From Cyanobacteria bacterium UBA7694 (GTDB taxonomy: Bacteria > Cyanobacteriota > Sericytochromatia > UBA7694), in NCBI GenBank assembly GCA_002482705.1, contig DLGM01000334.1, positions 1-7,105 of the forward strand: a stretch of 7,105 bases of DNA, in the 5' to 3' direction. Below are positions 1 to 5,890 of this stretch, one piece after another (the first letter of the stretch is position 1; the number at the start of each line of letters is the position of its first letter). Below the pieces are notes generated by a model. That model had not been told where the DNA came from. It ran no database searches and saw only the letters and a list, made by a program, of their open reading frames with translations. Position numbers and translations under genes: made by a program.

Positions 1-86
1 AAAAACAGTACCCAAGCCACGTCCAGGTTGCTGAACAGGCCGGAGGTATCACCAAAACCGGCAAACGGGTCAATCAGGGCATTCAT
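1..86 (-). CDS. Probable DUF4956 membrane protein, N-terminal 28 codons only
   Basis: Only the first 28 residues are in the window; the gene continues past the left edge. The ATG at 86-84 is preceded by a strong GAGGAG Shine-Dalgarno (92-97) five nucleotides upstream, overlapping the stop codon of the VTC gene. The visible peptide begins MNALIDPFAGFGD and ends in a hydrophobic stretch (DVAWVLF) that could enter a first membrane helix. The DUF4956 call is mainly contextual: small multi-pass DUF4956 proteins commonly lie directly beside bacterial VTC-domain polyphosphate polymerase genes and CotH genes, and a short soluble N-terminus running into a helix fits. The molecular role of DUF4956 is unknown; acting as a membrane partner of the polymerase is inference. 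It could be another membrane protein. The start is confident, the family moderately so. Confidence 0.6.
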   Translation of the reverse strand, partial: MNALIDPFAGFGDTSGLFSNLDVAWVLF

Positions 87-95
87 GGCAGCTCC

Positions 96-941
96 TCACA
101 TTCCATACAGATGTCGTTGTTCTAGGGGGGCCGTGGACGGCGGTAAAATCAGGTTCTGGGTCAGGCGTGGGAAGATTGCCCGCTCGTCGTCGGGAATCAC
201 CCCTTCGGAGGGCCCCACCGCCAAGTGGGTGACCTGGATACCTTTGGACAGGGCCACCCCGGCGCAGTATTTGCTGACTCGGTTGAGTTCGCAGTTGTGG
301 CTGATCAGCAGCGACGAGACCCAGTCGGGCACGGTCTCATTGACTTTGACTTCGAGAATGCACCAGTCCGGGGGCAAAAAATACCGGCTTTCGCCCGTCT
401 GTTCAACCCGCAACCCCTTAATACGGCACTGCAAATGGGTATCAAAGGTAATGCGCAGGCCGGGATTGTATTCATTGCCGACAAAGGCCCGGCGGTGGTA
501 ATCAATCATGCAGGTGGGTTGCAGGTGTTTGGCCTGCACCAGATATCGCACCTCGGAGGCCACGCGGGCATCCGCCGGGTCAGCCGGGGTATGCTCTAAA
601 TTGCCTTCACACAAGTGGTAAGCAGCTTCCAAGGGCAGGCTCAGACGGCGCTTCTGCACGGTTTTATTGATGCGCTGCTTGATTTCGACCATGCCAGTGA
701 GAATCGGTTGGGTGCTGGGATACACCCGCAGCCGCACCTTGCGGCGAAACTTCACGCCCTCGATTTTGTCCCAGAAAAAGTCGAGATCCGGGCTGTCATA
801 ATAGAGGCTGCGAATGGGATATCCGGAAAAACCGCCATGTTCGTCCGGTTCGGTGCGCCCGGCCAGATCACCGATCAGGGCTTCGGCCTTGGACACGGGC
901 AACAGGTATTTGAGTTCAAAGCGGTTAAAGCGACGAATCAT
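96..941 (-). CDS. VTC-domain polyphosphate polymerase family protein
   Basis: The 281-aa product matches the bacterial VTC (polyphosphate polymerase) family, part of the triphosphate tunnel metalloenzyme fold. In the yeast complex this domain (Vtc4) makes polyphosphate from ATP. Visible tunnel-type motifs in order are RFELKY at residues 7-12, YYD at 47-49, a basic strand KFRRKVRLRVY at 64-74, VEIKQR at 85-90 followed by more basic residues, LRITFDT at 162-168, LEVKVN at 196-201 and SKY at 223-225. Alternating charged residues on beta strands are what lines the tunnel. There is no signal peptide or membrane helix, so the domain is probably cytoplasmic. The frame stays open to 1085, but the ATG at 941 has an AAGGAG site and starts just before the family motif. 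That ATG overlaps the previous gene by 4 bp (ATGA); the next gene starts 9 nt after the stop. Polymerase activity is inferred from the family. Confidence 0.88.
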   Translation of the reverse strand: MIRRFNRFELKYLLPVSKAEALIGDLAGRTEPDEHGGFSGYPIRSLYYDSPDLDFFWDKIEGVKFRRKVRLRVYPSTQPILTGMVEIKQRINKTVQKRRLSLPLEAAYHLCEGNLEHTPADPADARVASEVRYLVQAKHLQPTCMIDYHRRAFVGNEYNPGLRITFDTHLQCRIKGLRVEQTGESRYFLPPDWCILEVKVNETVPDWVSSLLISHNCELNRVSKYCAGVALSKGIQVTHLAVGPSEGVIPDDERAIFPRLTQNLILPPSTAPLEQRHLYGM

Positions 942-1438
942 GGCTGAGACTCCTTCCAGGTGAGGGTAATGGGGGCACGGGCCGGGGCCTGCAAATGCCA
1001 AGCAATAGCTGCGGAGGAAGTGGGCAAAGGTTGGGCCTGGGCACTGAGGGAAAGGGTCTTTCCCGGTTGCCCCAGTTCTCCCCACTGCACGACGGTTGCC
1101 GATGGCGTGCTGGCCCAGATCCTTCCAGCCGCTTTGGGGTCACGCAGAATCAAAGCTGAGGGCGTTTGCAGGACGCCATTTCGCACCGGAGTCACCACCA
1201 GCCAAGGCTGCTGATCGCGCCAAATGCCTGCAATTTCCGGGTGCCGCTGTAAGCTGTGTGCCAACTTTTGAGCGGTCTGAGCATCCAGCGTTTGGGAGCC
1301 ACTGTAAAGCTGTGCGTACAAGGGTTGCACGGTAGCCAATTCTGGAGTAGCCCAGCCCCAGGCGAAAAAACCACCCAAGAGCAGGTAACTGCTGACCGCC
1401 AACAGAAACCCAAAGCTGGGACGGTGTTGTTTGTTCAT
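938..1438 (-). CDS. Unrecognised single-pass membrane protein (166 aa)
   Basis: I do not recognise this protein. The short basic N-terminus (MNKQHR) is followed by a hydrophobic segment at about residues 9-28 (FLLAVSSYLLLGGFFAWGWA), fitting an N-in inner-membrane anchor or uncleaved signal. The remaining roughly 135 residues would be periplasmic. They contain a segment rich in Gln and Ala (about 38-65), an alpha/beta-looking middle (WRDQQPWLVVTPVRNG, 73-88) and a strand-rich C-terminus ending ITLTWKESQP. No cysteines or obvious catalytic motif were seen. Its start overlaps the CotH stop as ATGA (1435-1438), with a GGAGGG site 6 nt upstream (1445-1450), and its own stop overlaps the VTC start as ATGA (938-941). 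Double overlap points to coupled translation and possibly a complex with the neighbouring products. A bridge between the cytoplasmic VTC/DUF4956 pair and the envelope proteins is speculative. Confidence 0.8.
   Translation of the reverse strand: MNKQHRPSFGFLLAVSSYLLLGGFFAWGWATPELATVQPLYAQLYSGSQTLDAQTAQKLAHSLQRHPEIAGIWRDQQPWLVVTPVRNGVLQTPSALILRDPKAAGRIWASTPSATVVQWGELGQPGKTLSLSAQAQPLPTSSAAIAWHLQAPARAPITLTWKESQP
950..955 (-). promoter_or_regulatory. Ribosome binding site fixing the VTC gene start
   Basis: AAGGAG on the minus strand lies 8 nt before the ATG at 941-939. It supports this start over the longer open frame reaching 1085, whose extra 48 residues are Pro/Gly/Cys-rich and are antisense-style read-through of the preceding gene. 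Confidence 0.75.
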
Positions 1439-3660
1439 CGCTGGCCCTCCAGCCACGCAGGCAATTGTTGCCAATCGGAGAGGGCCAGCATCTGGCGTAA
1501 ACCTTTGAGCACCGGGGCGCTGCTAAAAGCCGTTTGATAGCTCGGCACCTCCCCTTGGGCCCAGGGCATATCTTTGCTTTTGACGGGATGTTTGCTGTCG
1601 GTGACAAATAAGCCATTGCTTGTAATGCGGCTGAGGCCGCTGTAATAAGGGGCTTCCTGATTGAGTTCGAGCCCGATTTTTGCCCGGTAGATCAAGGTTT
1701 GGGCCATGTCTACCGTCGCAGCATTTTTAGCCAACGTACCGCTTCCGGCTTCGGCAATCAGGCTGCGCACCACCCGTAATTGAGATTCTTCCCCTGCCGA
1801 GATGGCATTGTTGCGGCAAAAGAGGATGCGGCTGTTGCGCACCTGTAGATCCACACCCATCAGGTCAAGGCCGTCGTCGCCGGTGTGTTGAATGGTCAGC
1901 CCGTTGATGTGCCCTTGGGTGAACTCCAGATCCCAGGCATCCATAAAAGCATCAGCAATCGTGATCTGTTCGGCTTTTAAACCGCTGACATAAACCGTAT
2001 GCACCAGATCATCTGAGCCGTGGTTATTGCGTAAATCGAGGTGAGACAAAGTGATATTCTGGGTCTGGTGGATATTGACCATGCCGGGATACACATTGGC
2101 CCGCCATTGGGGAGCTGTCCCCCCATTCACTTGTACATGGCGCAGCACAGAACCCGCCGTATTTGGCCCATGTAGAGCAATGCCTCCCCAGCGTTCAGAG
2201 CCCGCCGGGACGACGCGAATGGGGGCCACATCACTGCCATCCCAGCGCGTGGGGCCTTGGAAAATCAGCCCGGCCCCCGGCCCCATTTGCAGAGTGGTAC
2301 CGGGGCGAACGACCACGGTTTGATGGGCCGCATAGACCTGTGTGGTGGGGATATCAACAGTCCCAGGCCCTAAGATCACCGTTTCAGGCGTCGGCGAAAT
2401 CTTTGCGGGGACGGGTTCCACCAAGCGAGGCAGGCTTGCCAAGCGCCGGGCTTGGGTTTCTAGCCCCACTGCCCAGGCCTGTTGTAACTGGGGCAGAGCC
2501 ATCGGGCGCATCAGTTGGCGATAGGCGCTATTGAGGGCTGGCAACTGTTTATTGGCTTTCCAGTAGCGATCAGCCTGCAAGTCTGGGCTCAGACGGGCAA
2601 TCTCGGCCTCCCCCCGTGTCCGCAGGACTTCGAGGGGATAGGTATTGTGCAGGCGTTCCAAAGCTTGCCCCCGCAGGGCGCGATAGGTGGGCAGAGTGGC
2701 CAGCCGGGCAAACAGCCGATCTTCGCTCATACTCTGTACCGCTGTTTCCCGAAACGCTTCAAAGCCGTATACAATGGGCTCCCATTTGCCGGTATAAGGG
2801 TCAAAGGTCAGGGCATACTGAATTTCTTTGTCAAAGCGACCGCCCAGGTAAAGGCGCAGGGCATCCAGGATCGCAAATGTGTCGAGGCGGGTTTCTTGAT
2901 CGGCAAAACGGCTAAATTCTGCGTCACTGCCATGATTGAGCGCCTGCAACAGACGGGTCAAGTCCGGGCGGGCATTCGACGTGCTGTGGTAAGCCGCTTC
3001 GCGCTTCCAGCGCCCGGCTTCGTCCCAGGCCTTGTCATTGCTGTTGCGCGCGTAAATATTGGCAGGAATGCGGCGGGCCCGGCGCAACAGCGTTTCACTG
3101 ACGGGAGCGCCCACGGTATAAACGCCCAGATCCATGCCATTGAGACTGAGGCGGGCAAAATCGGCTGGGGTCGTCATCAGCCCTTGTTCACGGGCCAGAT
3201 CCATGGCCAATTTTTCGCCAAACAGCAGGGCTTCGTTGGGGTTGTTAAAATTGAAATGCCGCTGCCCTTCAATCAGACGGCCACTGTCGAGCTTGATGCG
3301 CAGCGACTTCTTGGTGTCATACAGGTGCCAGTCTTTTTTGCCGCGCAGACGCACCTCGGTTTTTTTGTACAGGCTTCCGCCCCAGCTCAGTTTGCCCTGA
3401 ACATAAGGCTGTTTGCGGGCATTGAGCATCTCGCTCAGGCGCTCACCCTTGAGTTCTAAGGCAAAGGTGGGTAGGCTTTGGGCCGACGCAATGGCGCGCT
3501 GGGGCTGAAATTGCTGGTGCAAGATATCGTGTAGGCGAATGTGCATCAGTTGCCCGTCCCATTCTCTGGGCTGGGCACTTTGGCTGTACCACAGCCCAAT
3601 CAGCAGGGCCGGTAAAGCGGCCATCATGCCGGTGCTGGTGCGCATTCTCCAGAGGGCCAT
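1435..3660 (-). CDS. CotH-like protein fused to a right-handed parallel beta-helix
   Basis: The 741-aa product has an N-terminal hydrophobic segment (about 12-25) acting as signal or anchor, a CotH-like domain (about 65-310), a helical linker and a beta-helix (about 425-690). CotH hallmarks are VRLRGKKDWHLYDTKKSLRI (103-122), HFNFNNPNE (135-143), LAMDLAREQG (151-160), LSLNGMDLGVY (171-181) and DALRLYLGGRFDKEIQY (266-282). The family includes atypical spore-coat protein kinases. Here the expected metal-binding WDxD-type motif is YGFE (298-301), and the Glu expected four residues after the Tyr of GVY is Ala185, so catalysis is doubtful. The beta-helix shows Asn/Asp/Gly-rich turns (GDDGLDLMG 594-602, DAWDLEF 574-580), as in carbohydrate-binding or polysaccharide-lyase-like solenoids. 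The ATG at 3660 lies 3 nt after the porin stop with no strong Shine-Dalgarno, suggesting translational coupling. M6 and M12 are alternative starts. It is probably exported or membrane-anchored on the periplasmic side. Confidence 0.82.
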   Translation of the reverse strand: MALWRMRTSTGMMAALPALLIGLWYSQSAQPREWDGQLMHIRLHDILHQQFQPQRAIASAQSLPTFALELKGERLSEMLNARKQPYVQGKLSWGGSLYKKTEVRLRGKKDWHLYDTKKSLRIKLDSGRLIEGQRHFNFNNPNEALLFGEKLAMDLAREQGLMTTPADFARLSLNGMDLGVYTVGAPVSETLLRRARRIPANIYARNSNDKAWDEAGRWKREAAYHSTSNARPDLTRLLQALNHGSDAEFSRFADQETRLDTFAILDALRLYLGGRFDKEIQYALTFDPYTGKWEPIVYGFEAFRETAVQSMSEDRLFARLATLPTYRALRGQALERLHNTYPLEVLRTRGEAEIARLSPDLQADRYWKANKQLPALNSAYRQLMRPMALPQLQQAWAVGLETQARRLASLPRLVEPVPAKISPTPETVILGPGTVDIPTTQVYAAHQTVVVRPGTTLQMGPGAGLIFQGPTRWDGSDVAPIRVVPAGSERWGGIALHGPNTAGSVLRHVQVNGGTAPQWRANVYPGMVNIHQTQNITLSHLDLRNNHGSDDLVHTVYVSGLKAEQITIADAFMDAWDLEFTQGHINGLTIQHTGDDGLDLMGVDLQVRNSRILFCRNNAISAGEESQLRVVRSLIAEAGSGTLAKNAATVDMAQTLIYRAKIGLELNQEAPYYSGLSRITSNGLFVTDSKHPVKSKDMPWAQGEVPSYQTAFSSAPVLKGLRQMLALSDWQQLPAWLEGQR

Positions 3661-3663
3661 GGC

Positions 3664-4794
3664 TTAAAACCGCAGGTTGGTTTGCAGCCGTACCGTGAGC
3701 GGGTCCGGCAGGGTGCTGGTGGTGGCTTGCACATCGTTCCAGGTCTGATCGGCAGACAAGACAAGTCGCACCTGATCATTCACGTCTAAATTGAGGGCTG
3801 CAGCCAAACGCAGATCCAAATCTTCATGGGCCTGCACATCCGGGTCATACACCTCTACCGTCAGGGCCGGGGTCAAGATCCACGCCCGGCTGAAATCAAA
3901 AGGCATCCAATGGCCAATCGGCAAAGCATAACCTGCTAGCGCATGGGCTCCCCACAGGCGTGTGGCCGTATTCACATTGTCGCCAAAAGCCCCTTCTAGC
4001 TGGAGGCGGAAATCCCCCAATTCCCATTTGATATCCCCGCCCCACACCGCCGCCGTTTTGAGGGCATTGGCTTCGTTATAAAATTTGAAGCTGCTATTGG
4101 CGGCCACCACCAAGCCTTTAAACAGACGCAATTGGGCCCGTGCCACCACATCGCGGTAGCCATTGGTCTGGTTGGGTAGGCTGTTAAACACCCCAGCGGA
4201 ATAGGTCAGCTTGAGCGGGTCGGCCCACAGGGTCGGGCCTTCCACCGCCCCGCTGAGCATGAGCCCTAAATCGCGGGCCCCAAACCCGCCATATTCGGTA
4301 TTGCGCACCACATTGGCGTCGAGCAGGCCCCGGTCGGGGATCAACAAATCATAAGGCGACATCATGCGCAGCCGTGAAAAGGGCTTTTTAAAATACCCGA
4401 CCGTGGCCTCTAACTCAGGCATAAAGCTGAATTCGGCATAAACATCCCGCGCTTCAACGCCGTCGAGATCAAGCTGCATTTCGAGCATCAGTTTGACCCA
4501 GTCAGTAGGGGTCCAGCGGCCATCTAGGCGGGCCCGGCGCACGTACACCGACTCAGACCAAGTGCCGGTGCTGGTGTCGGCATTGAGTTGCCAACCGGTT
4601 TGCAGGCGACCCCGCAAACGTAGGGTTTCCGCTTTCTCTTTGGGGGCTTTGGGCTTCTTTGTGGGTTTGGGGCTTGGTTCTAGTTCGGAGGGCAGAGTGA
4701 CCGCTTCAGGAGCCACCGTTTCCTCCGCTTGGGCAAAGGCAGGCAGTGAACACAGGGCCGCAAGACAACAAACAGCAAGATGAACGTGCAGCAT
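3664..4794 (-). CDS. Phosphate-selective porin O/P-type outer-membrane porin
   Basis: The 376-aa product resembles OprO/OprP-type porins, trimeric outer-membrane channels with anion (phosphate, pyrophosphate, polyphosphate) preference in characterised members. Residues 1-23 look like a signal peptide ending AFAQA, although the n-region has His instead of Lys/Arg. A Pro/Lys-rich linker (about 40-56) precedes the barrel. Barrel signatures are LRLRGRLQTGW (58-68), YVRRARLDGRW (84-94), VTC-unrelated strand pairs ending VYAEFSFMPELEATVGYFKKPFSR (read as 118-141), the NTEYGGFG turn (165-172), alternating polar/apolar strands to the end and a terminal Phe (TNLRF) serving as the BAM insertion signal. 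The frame is open to an ATG at 4884, but 4794 has an AAAGGA site and begins the signal peptide. This is the first gene of the operon, with Pho-box-like repeats upstream. Substrate specificity is not proven; a general porin is the alternative. Confidence 0.82.
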   Translation of the reverse strand: MLHVHLAVCCLAALCSLPAFAQAEETVAPEAVTLPSELEPSPKPTKKPKAPKEKAETLRLRGRLQTGWQLNADTSTGTWSESVYVRRARLDGRWTPTDWVKLMLEMQLDLDGVEARDVYAEFSFMPELEATVGYFKKPFSRLRMMSPYDLLIPDRGLLDANVVRNTEYGGFGARDLGLMLSGAVEGPTLWADPLKLTYSAGVFNSLPNQTNGYRDVVARAQLRLFKGLVVAANSSFKFYNEANALKTAAVWGGDIKWELGDFRLQLEGAFGDNVNTATRLWGAHALAGYALPIGHWMPFDFSRAWILTPALTVEVYDPDVQAHEDLDLRLAAALNLDVNDQVRLVLSADQTWNDVQATTSTLPDPLTVRLQTNLRF

Positions 4795-4803
4795 GACCGG
4801 GTA

Positions 4804-4809
4804 TCCTTT
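4804..4809 (-). promoter_or_regulatory. Ribosome binding site fixing the porin start
   Basis: AAAGGA on the minus strand lies 9 nt before the ATG at 4794-4792. It favours the start that opens directly into the signal peptide over the in-frame ATG at 4884, which has only a close AGG and would put about 30 extra residues before the hydrophobic core. Confidence 0.6.
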
Positions 4810-4898
4810 AGGCTGAGATGGGATGTCCTTGAGTGTAATCGCCACTTTTCCCTGAATTGGGAGCAAGATTGGATTCGGGCACATCCTAACGGAAGATG

Positions 4899-4958
4899 AT
4901 TATCAGCTTAAAGGTCAGGGGTAAACTGGGTTTGTCCTGAATGTAAACGGGATGTTAA
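4899..4958 (-). promoter_or_regulatory. Putative operon promoter with 11-bp-phased Pho-box-like repeats
   Basis: Reading the minus strand toward the porin, TTAACA (4958-4953), TTTACA (4947-4942) and TTTACC (4925-4920) start exactly 11, then 22, bases apart; the skipped middle register holds the degenerate GACAAA (4936-4931). Half-sites of 6-7 bp repeated every 11 bp are the known layout of PhoB/PhoP response-regulator binding; TT(A/T)ACA with about 5-bp spacers matches the Bacillus PhoP form, and GTTAACAT/GTTTACAT resembles the cyanobacterial form. A -10 candidate GATAAT (4904-4899) follows 15 nt after the last repeat, with no good -35 at 16-18 nt, as expected for an activator-dependent promoter. 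A start site near 4892 would give a leader of about 100 nt. The binding protein is inferred. Confidence 0.5.
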
Positions 4959-4964
4959 CGTTTG

Positions 4965-5004
4965 ACTTAAAAGCGCCTTAAAACAAATCAAGGCGCTTTT
5001 AAGT
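4965..5004 (-). terminator. Perfect 15-bp inverted repeat, probable terminator of the SDR gene
   Basis: ACTTAAAAGCGCCTT (4965-4979) and its exact reverse complement (4990-5004) flank a 10-nt loop. The stem has a GC core (GGCGC) flanked by an A-tract and a T-tract, so either strand reads as A-tract, GC stem, T-tract: a hairpin that could work bidirectionally. It begins 15 nt beyond the SDR stop codon on the minus strand, insulating the SDR transcript from the porin operon promoter just downstream. No further U-run follows the stem on the minus strand, so efficiency is uncertain. Confidence 0.75.
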
Positions 5005-5019
5005 TGTGTCTGCGTCTTT

Positions 5020-5772
5020 TTAGACCATCATGCCGCCAGAGGCCTCAATGCGCTGGGCATTGACCCAACGGCTGTCTTCACTGAGCAGGCTGGCGATCAG
5101 AGGGCCAATGTCATCGGGCTCACCGACCCGGCCCAAACAGGTTTGTGCGGCCAGCATTGCGTTTAGGTTCTGGTTGTCGCGCACAGCTCCACCGCCAAAA
5201 TCGGTGGCAATTGCCCCAGGGGCCAGGGTATTGACGACAATGCCCCGTGCTCCCAGTTCTTTGGCCAAATACCGGGTCAATACTTCGATCGCCCCTTTCA
5301 TGGCGGCATACGCGGCATAACCCGGGAATGAAAAACGGGTCAGCCCCGTCGAAATATTCACAATCCGTCCCTGATCCGCCAGCAGTGGCAGCAGCGTTTG
5401 GGTCAGGAAAAAGGGGCCTTTGAGATGGATATTCAAGAGCTCGTCAAACTGGCTTTCCGTGGTATCGGCAAAAGCGGCATGAATGCCCACCCCCGCATTG
5501 TTTACCAGATAATCAAAGGTACTGCGCTGCCACTTTTGCTGTAAAACCGTTGTGAGCTGTTCAGCAAAGCTGGCAAAGGTGCTCACCTGAGAGGCATCCA
5601 GTTGCAGGGCTACGGCCTGCCCACCTGCGGCGGTAATGGTTGCAACAACTTCTTCGGCAGCAGTGGCATTGCGATGGTAAGTGACAATCACGCCCACTCC
5701 GCGTTGGGCCACAGCCAGGGCGGCCGTTTTTCCTAAACCACGGCTAGAACCGGTAATCAGTGCAATTTTCAT
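5020..5772 (-). CDS. Short-chain dehydrogenase/reductase (classical SDR)
   Basis: The 250-aa product is a classical SDR, an NAD(P)(H)-dependent cytoplasmic oxidoreductase of typical length. The Rossmann nucleotide motif TGSSRGLG is at residues 7-14. Other landmarks are LDAS near 58-61 (adenine-ring Asp60), NNAG at 91-94, structural Asn114, catalytic Ser141, and Tyr155 with Lys159 in the YxxxK motif, followed by PG (185-186) and SGG near the C-terminus. The full Asn-Ser-Tyr-Lys tetrad is present, so it should be active. Arg11 in the glycine motif and Arg34 after the second strand favour NADP(H). The substrate cannot be read from the sequence; carbonyl reductase or 3-ketoacyl-ACP reductase-like activity are options. 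The ATG at 5772 has an AAAGGA site (5783-5788) 10 nt upstream. It is monocistronic, divergent from a LysR regulator that probably controls it. Confidence 0.9.
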   Translation of the reverse strand: MKIALITGSSRGLGKTAALAVAQRGVGVIVTYHRNATAAEEVVATITAAGGQAVALQLDASQVSTFASFAEQLTTVLQQKWQRSTFDYLVNNAGVGIHAAFADTTESQFDELLNIHLKGPFFLTQTLLPLLADQGRIVNISTGLTRFSFPGYAAYAAMKGAIEVLTRYLAKELGARGIVVNTLAPGAIATDFGGGAVRDNQNLNAMLAAQTCLGRVGEPDDIGPLIASLLSEDSRWVNAQRIEASGGMMV

Positions 5773-5807
5773 GAAAGTGTTTTCCTTTATTTGGAGTGCT
5801 TGTGATT

Positions 5808-5836
5808 AGCATAGATTAAACCTGTAAGATTGATAA
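5808..5836 (-). promoter_or_regulatory. Putative SDR promoter
   Basis: On the minus strand, TTATCA (5836-5831) and TATGCT (5813-5808) are separated by 17 nt; each matches 4 of 6 sigma70 consensus bases. Transcription would start near 5801, giving a leader of about 30 nt to the SDR ATG. The weak match fits a gene needing activation by its divergent regulator. Confidence 0.4.
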
Positions 5837-5858
5837 ATAGCGTGAAAAAGAATATACT
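5830..5858 (+). promoter_or_regulatory. Putative sigma70 promoter of the LysR gene
   Basis: TTGATA (5830-5835), a 17-nt spacer and TATACT (5853-5858) each match 5 of 6 consensus bases. Transcription would start near 5865, about 25 nt before the LysR ATG. The -35 hexamer overlaps the -35 of the divergent SDR promoter, so the two promoters probably compete. Confidence 0.6.
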
Positions 5859-5876
5859 GTTCGTAAATAATGAACA
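5858..5876 (+). promoter_or_regulatory. LTTR-type operator (TGTTC-N9-GAACA)
   Basis: A perfect 5-bp dyad, TGTTC and GAACA separated by 9 nt, contains the T-N11-A core typical of LysR-family binding sites. It touches the last base of the LysR -10 and spans the predicted start site, so binding there would repress the regulator's own gene, the usual LTTR autoregulation. Its centre is about 95 nt before the SDR start codon, upstream of the SDR -35, where it could activate. Confidence 0.5.
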
Positions 5877-5879
5877 ATC

Positions 5880-5883
5880 GGAG
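5880..5883 (+). promoter_or_regulatory. Ribosome binding site fixing the LysR start
   Basis: GGAG lies 7 nt before the ATG at 5891. It supports that start over the in-frame ATG at 5870, which has no Shine-Dalgarno, sits inside the operator dyad and would begin almost at the predicted transcription start. Confidence 0.7.
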
Positions 5884-5890
5884 TTGTCTT

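Noticed and set aside
28..947. Plus-strand frames opposite the VTC gene (28-501, 225-599, 615-947)
   Set aside because: All overlap the VTC coding region in antisense, have no family resemblance and break the operon logic.
942..1085. Longer N-terminus for the VTC protein from an ATG at 1085
   Set aside because: The extra 48 residues overlap the preceding gene deeply and look non-coding, whereas the ATG at 941 has a strong ribosome site, the ATGA overlap and the family N-terminal motif.
2515..3459. Long open frame (314 codons) on the plus strand opposite the CotH gene
   Set aside because: It lies wholly antisense to a well-supported gene. Its translation shows no recognisable domain and it has no convincing ribosome site; long antisense frames are common in moderately GC-rich genes.
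4735..4794. Lipoprotein signal in the porin N-terminus
   Set aside because: The residues before Cys9, Cys10 and Cys15 do not fit a lipobox (Val, Cys or Leu at -1), while a normal AxA signal peptidase I site follows at 19-23.
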